Assembly: GCF_016793285.1 (NCBI RefSeq)
Contig: NZ_JAEUMO010000248.1
Location: 1-39,592, forward strand
Source of the DNA: Phenylobacterium sp.
GTDB lineage: Bacteria > Pseudomonadota > Alphaproteobacteria > Caulobacterales > Caulobacteraceae
Direction: 5' to 3'
Length of the DNA: 39,592 bases
Shown here: positions 1-7,971 of the stretch, in pieces
How the letters are laid out: each line of letters starts with the position of its first letter
Numbering within the stretch: position 1 is the first letter of the stretch
Notes under the pieces: generated by a model
What the model saw: only the letters and a program-made list of their open reading frames with translations
Told to the model about the DNA's origin: nothing
Databases searched by the model: none
Program-made: the position numbers and the translations under genes

Positions 1-1
1 C

Positions 2-382
2 CATGCGGTCGACAGCTCGGAAATGGCGTTCCGCACCGTGGGACGCCTGGCGATCGAGGAGGCGATGGAGCAGACCGGCACCATCCTGCTGGAGCCGATC
101 GAGAAGCTGACGGTCTACTCGCCCTCGCCCAGCGCCAGCCATGTGACCTCGGCCCTGACGGCCCGGCGCGGCCAGATCCTGGGACTCGCCCCGCGCGAAG
201 ACTGGCGCGGCTGGGAGCAGATCGAAGCCTACCTGCCGCAGAGCGAGCGGCAGGGCCTGATCGCGGAACTGCGGGGCCTCACCCAGGGTCTCGGCGCCTT
301 CGAGGCCGACTTCGACCACATGAGCGAGCTCCACGGCAAGGCGGCCGAAGAAGCGGCGCAAGGCGCGCGGCCGGGCGCGTAG
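2..382 (+). CDS. Elongation factor G-like protein, C-terminal part (5' end outside window)
   Basis: The open frame enters from the left edge and reads HAVDSSEMAFRTVGRLAIEE, which matches the EF-G domain IV signature HAVDSSE followed by a hydrophobic helix. It continues into a domain V-like stretch (ILLEPIEKLTVYSP, then RRGQILG). EF-G is the GTPase that drives ribosome translocation or recycling. The tail, with a DFDHMSELHGKAAEE-like end, resembles the shorter EF-G-like (FusA2-type) proteins more than canonical FusA, so the exact subclass is uncertain. Only the last 126 codons are visible, so the GTPase domain cannot be checked. The methionine at base 23 is internal and not a start. Confidence 0.85.
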   Translation, partial: HAVDSSEMAFRTVGRLAIEEAMEQTGTILLEPIEKLTVYSPSPSASHVTSALTARRGQILGLAPREDWRGWEQIEAYLPQSERQGLIAELRGLTQGLGAFEADFDHMSELHGKAAEEAAQGARPGA

Positions 383-530
383 AGGCGAGGGCGCGACGTT
401 CCTCGAGCCGGACGACTTCGGCCGCGACCCAGGGGAGGATGGCCGCGGCCGGAGTCCGGTTCCTGGAGGCCCCGCGCCACGAGCCCTACGGCCGCGTTGG
501 GGAAGGACCTCTACGGGAACAGGTGGGACC

Positions 531-1181
531 TCATTCGGCCGGTTCGGTAGCCGGCTGCTGGGCGGCCGCGATCAAGCCGTCGTCGATCGAGGTGGCGCGC
601 TGCGAGGCCGGCCGCGCCGTGTGCCTGGCGACGTAGGCCTGGAAGGCCGGACGCGCCTCGATCGTGCCGAACTGCATGCCCCAGGCGAGGTGCGAGGCGA
701 TGTAGAGGTCCGCGGCCGTGAAGTGGCCGCCGGCCAGATGGTCACGGCCCTCGAGCGCGCCTTCGAGCGTGTTCAGCACATCGGCGGGGCAGCCGAAGCC
801 GACCATGCCGCGCTGGTCCTGCGGCACCTCGATCCCGAGCGCGCGGAACGACGCCATCTGCTCGATCGGCCCGGCGCCGAAGAAGAGCCAGCGGTAGTAG
901 GGTCCGCGGTCCTTGCTGCCGTGCGGCGGGGCCAGGTTCGCCTGCGGGAAGGCGTCGGCGAGATAGGCGCAGATGGCGGCGCACTCGGTCACCACGGTCC
1001 CGCCGTGGACTACCGTCGGCACCTTGCCCATCGGGTTGATCGCGAGGTACTCGGGCGACTTCGCTGCTCCGGTCTCCCACGTCATGATCTTCGTGTCGTA
1101 GGGCTGGCCTACCTCCTCCAGCATCCAGCGGACGATGCGGCCACGCGACATGGGGTTGGTGTAGAAGACGAGGTCGGACAT
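531..1181 (-). CDS. Glutathione S-transferase family protein
   Basis: A 216-residue cytosolic GST-fold protein. The N-terminal thioredoxin-like half opens MSDLVFYTNPMSRGRIVRWM and carries NPMGKVPTVV (cis-proline region) and VVTECAAICAYLAD (glutathione gamma-glutamyl contact motif, usually ES/EC). The C-terminal half is all-alpha and includes HFTAADLYIASHLAWG. I chose the ATG at 1181 over the upstream in-frame start at 1232 because it is preceded by AGAAGGAG and gives the normal GST N-terminus. The gene stands alone, facing the EF-G-like gene, and shares its upstream side with the DUF2306 gene on the same strand. The substrate cannot be assigned; glutathione conjugation or peroxide/xenobiotic detoxification is the family role. 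Confidence 0.88.
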   Translation of the reverse strand: MSDLVFYTNPMSRGRIVRWMLEEVGQPYDTKIMTWETGAAKSPEYLAINPMGKVPTVVHGGTVVTECAAICAYLADAFPQANLAPPHGSKDRGPYYRWLFFGAGPIEQMASFRALGIEVPQDQRGMVGFGCPADVLNTLEGALEGRDHLAGGHFTAADLYIASHLAWGMQFGTIEARPAFQAYVARHTARPASQRATSIDDGLIAAAQQPATEPAE

Positions 1182-1247
1182 GGGGGGCTCCTTCTGACCC
1201 GCACTAAACGCCCGGCCTGCTGACAGGGCCATGTCAGCAGCGTGGCG

Positions 1248-1868
1248 TCAGGCAGCGGCGGGCGCCCGAAAGACCGCGCGCCGGCGCATCCAGAGTTCGA
1301 CGACGATCAGGTTCGGGATCCACGAGACCCAGGCGGTCAGCCGGTAGCCGTCCATGAAATCGAAGCCCAGCATCGGCGCGACCGGCAGGTAGAGCCGCAG
1401 CGTCACGGCCGCGAATGTCATGGCGAACGAGCGGATCATCCAGCGGCGGTGTTCGTCGAACCGCCGCGCGCGGGCGAAGCGCCAGGCCTGCGTCGTCGCG
1501 TAGATCCAGCAGACCGCCAGGAGGCCGAAGCCGAGGCCGGCGATGGGGCCGGCCGTCGAGCCGAACGACATCACCAGACCGGCCGCTCCGCCCACGATGC
1601 AGCCGGCCGCGTAGATGCGGCCCAGCCACCGGTGGAGGCCCCTGGCGCGCCGCACGGCGGGCAGGAACTGGAACATGCCGACGAGCAGCGCGGTCGCGGA
1701 GCCGAGCGCATGCACGGCCAGCCAGGGCCGCGCGAACAGGTTCCCCAGGATGTCGGGCGACACGATCGGTTGGCCCGGCAGCAGCAGGCGGTACGAGAAG
1801 ATCGCGACCCCCACGCTGAGGAAGGCGGCGAGGCCCCAGGCGTTGGCGAGGGCGGTGCGGCGGGTCAT
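1248..1868 (-). CDS. DUF2306-like multi-pass membrane protein
   Basis: About 206 residues with five to six hydrophobic segments (for example AAFLSVGVAIFSYRLLL, LAVHALGSATALLVGMFQFL, AAGCIVGGAAGLVMSF). Features typical of DUF2306 are the RGLHRWLGRIY motif around the middle and DEHRRWMIRSFAMTFAAVTLRL. The function of DUF2306 is unknown. The ATG at 1868 is preceded by GGAG at a six-base distance; longer in-frame starts exist but give an Arg-rich N-terminus unlike the family. It is transcribed divergently from the LytTR gene at 2022, and such pairs often share regulation, so this protein is a likely target of that regulator (inference). Confidence 0.8.
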   Translation of the reverse strand: MTRRTALANAWGLAAFLSVGVAIFSYRLLLPGQPIVSPDILGNLFARPWLAVHALGSATALLVGMFQFLPAVRRARGLHRWLGRIYAAGCIVGGAAGLVMSFGSTAGPIAGLGFGLLAVCWIYATTQAWRFARARRFDEHRRWMIRSFAMTFAAVTLRLYLPVAPMLGFDFMDGYRLTAWVSWIPNLIVVELWMRRRAVFRAPAAA

Positions 1869-1931
1869 GGCGGGCTCCATCGACTGTCGCGCCCACGATG
1901 CCCGGAGCCCGCGTCCGGCCAAGGGGCGGAT

Positions 1932-2003
1932 GCGCGAACGGCGCCGTCCGCGCGCGAACGGTTCCGCCCGTTTCGCCATTCGTGGCAGAGTTCACGCGAA
2001 CGA
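1932..2003. promoter_or_regulatory. Phased direct repeats between DUF2306 and LytTR genes (candidate LytTR sites)
   Basis: CGCGAACG occurs at 1933-1940, 1953-1960 and 1995-2002. The first two sit in a 20-bp imperfect tandem unit (GCGCGAACGG at 1932 and 1952). Start-to-start spacings are 20 and 42 bp, so all copies fall on nearly the same helix face. LytTR regulators are known to bind paired direct repeats with a spacing near two helical turns, with a core compatible with AACG/CGTT. The third copy ends 20 bp before the LytTR start codon. Binding is inferred. Confidence 0.5.
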
Positions 2004-2021
2004 ATCTTCGCACGAGACGCG

Positions 2022-2789
2022 ATGACGACGACACCTGCCCCGTTCCGGGCCCGCCTCTGGACGCGCCTGGCCGCCGACGTCGGCCTCTGGGCCGCCATCG
2101 GTATCGTGATGGCGTTGCTCGGGCCGTTCGGTTCGTCCGAGCGGTCGCTGTTCGAGCGGGTGGTCTACTGGCAGCTCTGCATGGTGGGCGGCGGGGCGAT
2201 CGGCATCGCGATCGACACGCCCGTGAGACGCCTCCTGCCGGGCTTCTGGCCGCGGTTGCTGGCCTCCAGCGCCCTGATGACCCCGCCCGTGACCATGCTG
2301 GTGGCCCTGGCCAACAACATCCTGGCCGGGATGCGGCTGACGCCGCGCCATATCGCAGAGCCGTGGTTCCAGGTGTTCGTCGTCTGCTTCGCGGCCATGT
2401 GCCTGCGCCAGCTCGTGTGGGCGGAAGCGCCGGCCGGCGCCATGGCCGCGCCCGAGGAGCCGCCGGCCGACCCGCTGGCCGCCTTCCGCCAGCGGCTCTC
2501 GGCGAAGCGACGCGAGGCCACCCTGATCGCGGTCGAGGCCGAGGACCACTACCTGCGTGTCCACACCGACGCCGGCGACGAACTCATCACCGCCCGCTTC
2601 GGCGACGCCGTGACCGAACTGGCTGGCGCGAAGGGCTTCCAGACCCATCGGTCGTGGTGGATCGCCGCCGACGCCATCGAGGACGTGAAGTGGCTCCGCG
2701 GCCGCGGCGAGGCGACGCTTAAGTGCGGGCTGAAGGCGCCGATCAGCCGGGGCAACGCCGCGGCGCTGAAGGCGGCCGGCTGGTTCTGA
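2022..2789 (+). CDS. LytTR DNA-binding protein with membrane domain
   Basis: A 255-residue protein. Residues 1-135 hold about four hydrophobic helices (for example GLWAAIGIVMALLGPF, LLASSALMTPPVTMLVALA, FQVFVVCFAAMC). Residues 155-253 form a LytTR domain with the family hallmarks VEAEDHYLRVHT, QTHRSWWIA and ISRGNAAALKAAGW. It has no receiver domain, so it belongs to the membrane-anchored LytTR group, which are sometimes paired with a small membrane partner. The neighbouring divergent DUF2306 gene is a candidate partner or target. The open frame extends far upstream, but that part is antisense to DUF2306; the ATG at 2022 gives the natural membrane N-terminus. The direct repeats just upstream suggest autoregulation (inference). 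Confidence 0.85.
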   Translation: MTTTPAPFRARLWTRLAADVGLWAAIGIVMALLGPFGSSERSLFERVVYWQLCMVGGGAIGIAIDTPVRRLLPGFWPRLLASSALMTPPVTMLVALANNILAGMRLTPRHIAEPWFQVFVVCFAAMCLRQLVWAEAPAGAMAAPEEPPADPLAAFRQRLSAKRREATLIAVEAEDHYLRVHTDAGDELITARFGDAVTELAGAKGFQTHRSWWIAADAIEDVKWLRGRGEATLKCGLKAPISRGNAAALKAAGWF

Positions 2790-2942
2790 GCGCGGCGCGC
2801 GCCGTGTGGCCTGAACCTCGCACGACGCAGAAGGGAGCCCCGGCCGGACGCGCCACGCCTGGACGCCCGTTCGCGCTTCGTCGCTGGACAAACGCGGGCC
2901 CACCCCTTTCTCTGCGCGGATTCAGCGCTGGGGAGTGCTTCG

Positions 2943-4982
2943 ATGCGGTTGGCTGTTCTGGTGGGCGCGGCGTTTCTGGCGGCCGCGGGCGGGGCGTATG
3001 CGCAGGTCGCCGACGGGCCGACGCGGACCTTCGGGTCGCGCGACCTCTTCGGGCTGCAGCAGGCCAGCGACCCGCAGGTCCGGCCGGACGGCGGCGCGGT
3101 CGCCTACGTCCGGGTCGCCAACGACATCATGACCGACCGGGCCGGGCGCTCGATCTGGCTGGTCGACGCGGCGAGCGGCGTGCAGACGCCGCTGGTCGTC
3201 GACGGGAACGCCAACCTCTCGCCGCGCTGGTCGCCTGACGGCTCGCGGCTGGCCTATGTCGCGGCGGGCCCGGACGGCGCGCAGCTCTACGTCCGCTGGG
3301 TGGCCTCGGGCCGCTCGGCCAAGGTCGCGACCCTGGAGCAGGCGCCGAACGACATCGCCTGGTCCGGCGACGGCAAGACGCTGGCCTTCACCATGCTGAC
3401 CCTCGACGAGGGCAAGCCGCTGGGCGCGCCGATCCGCAAGCCCGAGGGCGCCAGGTGGGCCGAGCCCCTGCGCGTCATCGACCGGATGATCTACCGCGCC
3501 GACGGCGAGGGGCTGCTGAAGCCCGGCTACCGGCAGGTGTTCGCCGTCTCGGCCGACGGCGGCCAGCCGCGTCAGCTCACCTTCGGCAAGTTCGACGCCG
3601 GCGGCCCGATCGCCTTCGGCCACGACGGCCGGCAGGTCTACTTCTCGACCAACCGCGCCGAGAACTGGGAGCGCGATCCGGGCGAGGCCGAGATCTACGC
3701 GGTCGGCGTGGCCGACGGCGCGCTGGCCCGCCTCACCCACCGCGTCGGCCCGGACGGCGCGCCCGCCGTGTCCCCCGACGGCTCCAGGATCGCCTACGTG
3801 GGCTACGACGACACCCGAAAGCGTGGCTACGAGAACGTGCGCCTCTACGTCATGGACAGCGACGGGAAGAACAGCCGCGTCCTGACCGGCGGCCTCGACC
3901 GCAGCGTCGGCTCGCCCCAGTGGGCCGCCGACGGCCGGAGCGTCTACGTGCAGGTGGAGGACCAGGGTGCGACCCAGGTGGCGCGCGTCGGCCTGGACGG
4001 CAAGGTCGAGACGGTGGTGCGGGGTCTGGGCGGCGACAGCCTCGACCGGCCCTACGCCGGCGGCGCCTACTCCGTCGGCCGGGGCGGCGTTGTCGCCTTC
4101 ACGCAGGGGGCGAGCGACCGTCCCGCCGACCTCGCGGTCTGGCGCGGCGGCAAGACCACCCGCCTCACCGACCTCAACGCCGACCTGCTCGCCGGCCGCG
4201 CGCTGGGCAAGGTCGAGCCTCTGGCGGTGACCTCCAGCTACGACAAGAGGCCGATCGGGACCTGGATCGTCACGCCGCCCGACTTCGACCCGTCGAAGAA
4301 GTACCCGCTGATCCTCGAGATCCACGGCGGCCCGTTCAGCGCCTACGGCCCGACCTTCGCCACCGACATGCAGCTCTACGCGGCGGCCGGCTACGTCGTG
4401 GTCTACGCCAATCCGCGCGGCTCCACCTCTTACGGCGACGAGTTCGCCAACACGATCGACCGCAACTACCCGAGCCACGACTACGACGACCTGATGAGCG
4501 CAGTGGACGCCGCCGTCGCGAAGGGCTTCGTCGATCCGAACCGCCTCTATGTGACCGGCGGCTCGGGCGGCGGCGCGCTCACCGCCTGGATCGTCGGCAA
4601 GACCGACCGCTTCCGCGCGGCCGCCACGCAGAAGCCGGTGATCAACTGGACCAGCCAGGTGCTCACCACCGACGGCTACACCTTCATGGCCGACTACTGG
4701 TTCGGGAAGATGCCGTGGGAGGACCCGCAGGGGTATTGGGCCCGCTCGCCCCTCAGCCTCGTCGGCAACGTCAAGACGCCGACCCTGGTGGTCGTCGGCA
4801 CGGACGACAACCGCACCCCGCCATCCGAGGCCGAGCAGTACTTCACGGCGCTGAAGCTCCGGGGCGTGCCGACCTCGCTGGTGCGCGTGCCCGACGCCAG
4901 CCACGGCGGCATCGCGGCCCGGCCGTCGCAGTCGGCGGCCAAGGCGCAGGCGATCGTCGCCTGGTTCGAACGCTACAGGTAG
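2943..4982 (+). CDS. Secreted S9-family (prolyl oligopeptidase-like) serine peptidase
   Basis: 679 residues with a clear signal peptide (MRLAVLVGAAFLAAAGGAYA-Q). The N-terminal beta-propeller built of WD40/TolB-like repeats (SPDGSRLAYVA, SGDGKTLAFTM, SPDGSRIAYVG) spans roughly residues 30-400. The C-terminal alpha/beta hydrolase domain carries the oxyanion-loop element EIHGGPFSAYG, the nucleophile Ser541 in GGSGGG, Asp622 in GTDDNRTP, and His654 in DASHGG. The layout and length match S9C acylaminoacyl/dipeptidyl peptidases exported to the periplasm, which cleave short peptides. A good ribosome site (GGGGAG, seven bases before ATG) supports the start. It is a single-gene unit followed by a GC-rich inverted repeat. 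Confidence 0.93.
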   Translation: MRLAVLVGAAFLAAAGGAYAQVADGPTRTFGSRDLFGLQQASDPQVRPDGGAVAYVRVANDIMTDRAGRSIWLVDAASGVQTPLVVDGNANLSPRWSPDGSRLAYVAAGPDGAQLYVRWVASGRSAKVATLEQAPNDIAWSGDGKTLAFTMLTLDEGKPLGAPIRKPEGARWAEPLRVIDRMIYRADGEGLLKPGYRQVFAVSADGGQPRQLTFGKFDAGGPIAFGHDGRQVYFSTNRAENWERDPGEAEIYAVGVADGALARLTHRVGPDGAPAVSPDGSRIAYVGYDDTRKRGYENVRLYVMDSDGKNSRVLTGGLDRSVGSPQWAADGRSVYVQVEDQGATQVARVGLDGKVETVVRGLGGDSLDRPYAGGAYSVGRGGVVAFTQGASDRPADLAVWRGGKTTRLTDLNADLLAGRALGKVEPLAVTSSYDKRPIGTWIVTPPDFDPSKKYPLILEIHGGPFSAYGPTFATDMQLYAAAGYVVVYANPRGSTSYGDEFANTIDRNYPSHDYDDLMSAVDAAVAKGFVDPNRLYVTGGSGGGALTAWIVGKTDRFRAAATQKPVINWTSQVLTTDGYTFMADYWFGKMPWEDPQGYWARSPLSLVGNVKTPTLVVVGTDDNRTPPSEAEQYFTALKLRGVPTSLVRVPDASHGGIAARPSQSAAKAQAIVAWFERYR

Positions 4983-4983
4983 C

Positions 4984-5008
4984 CCCGCCGCATCGCGGCG
5001 CCGGCGGG
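4984..5008 (+). terminator. GC-rich inverted repeat after the S9 peptidase gene
   Basis: CCCGCCG (4984-4990) and CGGCGGG (5002-5008) form a seven-bp stem with an 11-nt loop, beginning right after the stop codon at 4980-4982. There is no U tract, so termination would be weak or Rho-assisted. Confidence 0.35.
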
Positions 5009-5073
5009 ATGCCAAGGCTCCGCGAACATGGTCTATATCGAGTCAGACACGCCTGTTGTTGGGGCAGACGAGC

Positions 5074-6039
5074 ATGACCCGGGCCTCCACGCCCCACAGT
5101 TCGATCCGCGCGGCGGGGCGCCTGGCGAACGGCTTCGCGCTCGATCTCGTGAAGCTGGGCGGGTTCGGCCGCGACGTGATCGACGGCCTGCTGCTGTGCG
5201 CCATCGCCCAGGCCAACGTGGCCCAGATTTCGCGCAGTCCCGAACTCCAGCGCCGCTACGCCGCCCTGGACCAGCCGCCGCCCGACGACCTCCGCCGCCC
5301 GGTCAGCATCAGCGCGGTCGCCAATTCGCTGCGCCTCCCGTTCGAGACGGTGCGCCGGCGGATCGCGACCCTCGTCGGGCTGGGCGTGGTGATCAGCGTC
5401 CCCAAGGGCGTCATCCTGCCGGCCGCGCCCCTCTCCTCTCCGTTCTACCGGATGAGCGCCGAGGCGCAGTACGGCCTGGTGCGCAACCTCTACGTCCGCT
5501 TGCGCGGCATCGGTCTCTGCGAAGACCTGCCCGAACCCAGCGCCCCGAGCTTCGACGCCGAGAACCCGCCACTCCGGCTGGTGATGCGCCTGTCGGCCGA
5601 CTACCTCCTGCGGCTCGCCGACCCGATCACCCTCCACGTCGGCGACCTGGTCACCGGCCTGGTGCTGATGGACGTCATCCACGCCAACACCGAGCACCTG
5701 GCCGACAGCGAGGGCGGCGACGCCGACGCCGGCTGGTCGCCCGAGGCCTTCGTTCCGGACGACCGGCGCAGCCCCATCCGGCCGACCGCGCTGGCGGAAC
5801 GCCTGGGCATTCCGCAGGAGACCGTCCGGCGCCATATCCAGCGCCTGCTGGACGCCGACCGATGCGAACGCAGGGAGAACGGAATCGTGGTCCCTGGCCG
5901 CATTCTGGCCCGCGAACCGTTCATCCAGTACATGATGGACAATCAGTCGCACCTGCACCGTTTGTACGCCGGATTGGCAGATTTTGGCGTTCTGACCGAG
6001 TGGAACCGCGAGATATTGTCCCTCAGGGGCGCAGCCTGA
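5074..6039 (+). CDS. Internally duplicated winged-helix protein, putative transcription regulator
   Basis: 321 residues that I cannot assign to a named family. Two winged-helix-like modules are visible: residues 77-117 (SISAVANSLRLPFETVRRRI, then GLGVV and KGVIL) and residues 235-282 (TALAERLGIPQETVRRHIQR, then ENGIVVPGR). The duplication is wider than the HTH. Each copy is preceded by a helix (VIDGLLLCAIAQANV / LVTGLVLMDVIHANT) and followed by another (YGLVRNLYVRLRGIGL / SHLHRLYAGLADFGVL), so a unit of about 120 residues appears twice. Both recognition helices carry ETVRR. A TTG codon at 5056 would add six residues; the ATG at 5074 seems the likelier start, although no strong ribosome site is seen. 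The gene is monocistronic and followed by a good terminator. Confidence 0.7.
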   Translation: MTRASTPHSSIRAAGRLANGFALDLVKLGGFGRDVIDGLLLCAIAQANVAQISRSPELQRRYAALDQPPPDDLRRPVSISAVANSLRLPFETVRRRIATLVGLGVVISVPKGVILPAAPLSSPFYRMSAEAQYGLVRNLYVRLRGIGLCEDLPEPSAPSFDAENPPLRLVMRLSADYLLRLADPITLHVGDLVTGLVLMDVIHANTEHLADSEGGDADAGWSPEAFVPDDRRSPIRPTALAERLGIPQETVRRHIQRLLDADRCERRENGIVVPGRILAREPFIQYMMDNQSHLHRLYAGLADFGVLTEWNREILSLRGAA

Positions 6040-6054
6040 CCGAAACGAGAACGC

Positions 6055-6078
6055 GGCTACCCCCCAAAATGGGTAGCC
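6055..6078 (+). terminator. Intrinsic terminator of the duplicated winged-helix gene
   Basis: GGCTACCC (6055-6062) and GGGTAGCC (6071-6078) are a perfect eight-bp stem around an eight-nt loop, followed by CTCAATTTT. It lies 16 bp after the stop codon. Confidence 0.65.
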
Positions 6079-6119
6079 CTCAATTTTCCAACCGCTCCGC
6101 CATGCCTCAACCTATCGGC

Positions 6120-6137
6120 GTACCTCGGGGGAGGTAC
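6120..6137. promoter_or_regulatory. Perfect palindrome upstream of the XRE regulator
   Basis: GTACCTC (6120-6126) and GAGGTAC (6131-6137) surround a GGGG spacer. The site lies 60 bp before the XRE start codon and just ahead of a G-rich stretch, a position suited to an autoregulatory operator. This is inference only. Confidence 0.35.
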
Positions 6138-6196
6138 AGGCGCGGGGGCCGCCCATCGGGGGGTGGCGCGGTCCCCGCATCACCTGGTCGGGGCAA

Positions 6197-6640
6197 ATGA
6201 CGAGACCTCTGGAACGCGAGCTTCGTGGCGCGCCCATGACCGGGCCAGCCGAATCCGGGCGCGGTGACGGGCCGCATCCGGTCGACCGGCACGTCGGCCT
6301 GCGCATCCGCATGCGCCGCAAGGAAATGGGCGTCAGCCAGGAAAGGCTGGCCGAGTCGCTCGGCATCACCTTCCAGCAGGTGCAGAAGTACGAGCGCGGC
6401 GCCAACCGCGTGTCGGCCTCGAAGCTCTGGGAGATCGCCGCGGCCCTGAAGACGCCGGTGGCCTACTTCTACGACGGCCTGGGCGACCAGGAAGCCGCCG
6501 CCGCCCAGCGCAACGCCGCGCAGGAGTTCATGTGCTCCAGCGAAGGCATCGAGCTGATGGCCGCCTTCCCGCGCATCGCCGAGCCGGCCATCCGCCGCAA
6601 GATCGTCGAACTCGTCCGCGTCGTCGCCGACGAGGTCTGA
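6197..6640 (+). CDS. XRE-family helix-turn-helix transcriptional regulator
   Basis: 147 residues. After an unordered N-terminus, HPVDRHVGLRIRMRRKEMG leads into a Cro/CI-type HTH (VSQERLAESLGITFQQVQKY, then ERGANRVSASKLWEIA) at about residues 35-90. A short C-terminal tail with an AIRRKIVELVRVVADE helix follows. This architecture is very common in Caulobacterales and other alphaproteobacteria, usually in several copies per genome, and most members have no known target. Either the ATG at 6197 or the one at 6236 (MTGPAES) could be the start; the conserved part begins after both. No local partner gene is evident. The palindrome at 6120-6137 may be its own operator. Confidence 0.88.
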   Translation: MTRPLERELRGAPMTGPAESGRGDGPHPVDRHVGLRIRMRRKEMGVSQERLAESLGITFQQVQKYERGANRVSASKLWEIAAALKTPVAYFYDGLGDQEAAAAQRNAAQEFMCSSEGIELMAAFPRIAEPAIRRKIVELVRVVADEV

Positions 6641-6735
6641 TCGCGCCGGGGCGAAATTCGAACGGCCGTTGTCGGGAACGGACTGGCGTCCGCGTCCTTG
6701 AGGGGACAGATGAACCTGCCTCCCGGAGCTTCCCG

Positions 6736-7446
6736 ATGCGCCTCGTGACCATCCTCGTCGCCGCCACCGCCCTGGCCGCCTGCTCGCAGGCTCCGAGCGC
6801 GAAGAAGACCGACGCCGCGCCCGCGGCCGCGCCGGCCGCGCCGGCCTCGGACGCGCTGCCCGGCGACTACCGGATGGACCTCGCCCACACGAGCGTGAAC
6901 TTCCGGGTCAGCCACCTGGGCTTCTCGAAGTGGACCGCCCGTTTCACGAAGATGGACGGGACGCTGAAGTTCGATCCGGCGAACCCGGCGGCGCAGAGCG
7001 TCGCGGTCACGATCGACGCCACGTCGCTGCAGACCAACTACCCGAAGCCCGCCGAGCTCGACTTCGACGCCGAGGTCGAGACGTCGTTCCTGGACGCCGC
7101 CAGGTATCCGACCATCACGTTCAGGTCGACGAAAGTGACGCCGACCGGCCCGAACACCGCCGACCTGACCGGCGACCTGACGCTGCACGGCGTCACGCGG
7201 CCGGTGACGCTGAAGGCCACCTTCAACGGCGGCTACAAGCCCAACGCCATGGATCCGGGCGGTCGCATCGGCTTCTCGGCCCAGGGCGTCTTCAAGCGCT
7301 CGGACTTCGGCATCAGCTACGGCATCCCCGCGCCCGGGACCAACCTGGGCGTCGGCGACGACGTCGAGGTGATCGTCGAGACCGAGTTCCAGATGGCCGA
7401 CCCGCCGCCGGTGCAGTCCGCGCCGGCCACGCCGCCGAAAGGCTAG
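6736..7446 (+). CDS. YceI-family lipoprotein
   Basis: 236 residues. A lipoprotein signal ends in LAAC (Cys16), followed by an Ala/Pro-rich linker and then a YceI lipocalin-like beta barrel from about residue 45: YRMDLAHTSVNFRVSHLGFS, SVAVTIDATSLQTN, FRSTKVTPTG, LTGDLTLHGVTRPVTL and the conserved GRIGFSAQGVFKRSDFGI. YceI proteins bind long amphipathic lipids such as isoprenoids in the periplasm; the ligand here is unknown. The start is fixed by a GGAG site and the lipobox. Its stop codon overlaps the stop of the convergent HxlR gene through the shared CTAG at 7443-7446. Confidence 0.92.
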   Translation: MRLVTILVAATALAACSQAPSAKKTDAAPAAAPAAPASDALPGDYRMDLAHTSVNFRVSHLGFSKWTARFTKMDGTLKFDPANPAAQSVAVTIDATSLQTNYPKPAELDFDAEVETSFLDAARYPTITFRSTKVTPTGPNTADLTGDLTLHGVTRPVTLKATFNGGYKPNAMDPGGRIGFSAQGVFKRSDFGISYGIPAPGTNLGVGDDVEVIVETEFQMADPPPVQSAPATPPKG

Positions 7447-7961
7447 TAGCGGGCGGCGTTCCTGGCCACCACCGCCTCGTAGGCCGCCTGCAGCTCCGCG
7501 AGAACCGACCGGCCTCCGCCGGGCGCGCCCAGGTGCAGCACGCGCAGCTCGTCCATGAACGCCTCCCACATCGCCGGGCCGCCCGCCTCCAGCAGCTCGG
7601 CGCGGATCGAGAGTTCCTCGCTCACCGGGAGGTGGCGGCGGCCCCAGCCGCCCACCATGGCCATGATCGGCACGAGCTGGATGGCGCGCTCGGTCAGGCT
7701 GTAGATGGCCTTCTGCTTGTGGGTCGGATCGTCCGCGCGGCTGATCATCCCCTGCGCCATCAGCTTCTTCAGCCGGTCGGCCAGGATGTTCGAGGCGATC
7801 CCCTCCTCCGACTTCCCGAGCAGCTCGCGGAAGTGGCGGCGGTTGCCGAACATCAGGTCGCGCAGGACCAGCAGGCTCCACCGGTCGCCCAGGATCTCCA
7901 GCGTGAGGTTGATCGGGCACCCGGAGCGAAGCGCGTGGGACTCGGCCATGACTGATTGCAT
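7443..7961 (-). CDS. HxlR-family winged-helix transcriptional regulator
   Basis: 172 residues starting MQSVMAESHALRSGC; a second ATG at 7949 is an equally good start. The HxlR hallmark begins right away: GCPINLTLEILGDRWSLLVL, then LMFGNRRHFRELL, IASNILADRLKKLMAQGMI and KAIYSLTERAIQLVPIM. HxlR regulators sense small molecules or redox state, in some members through the N-terminal Cys, here Cys14 of the longer form. It lies 68 bp downstream of the MFS gene on the same strand. The two could be cotranscribed, but the gap holds overlapping inverted repeats suggesting a separate, self-controlled promoter. Confidence 0.9.
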   Translation of the reverse strand: MQSVMAESHALRSGCPINLTLEILGDRWSLLVLRDLMFGNRRHFRELLGKSEEGIASNILADRLKKLMAQGMISRADDPTHKQKAIYSLTERAIQLVPIMAMVGGWGRRHLPVSEELSIRAELLEAGGPAMWEAFMDELRVLHLGAPGGGRSVLAELQAAYEAVVARNAARY

Positions 7962-7971
7962 ATTCGCACTG

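Noticed and set aside
439-636. Small plus-strand open frame after the EF-G-like gene
   Set aside because: It overlaps the 3' end of the GST gene in antisense and lacks a ribosome site or any recognisable motif. The 383-530 gap shows nothing I can support.
1242-2021. Upstream extension of the LytTR reading frame
   Set aside because: The extension is antisense to the DUF2306 gene and ends at a natural membrane-protein start at 2022.
2922-5015. A 697-codon open frame opposite the S9 peptidase
   Set aside because: It is an antisense shadow; the sense strand has a signal peptide and catalytic triad.
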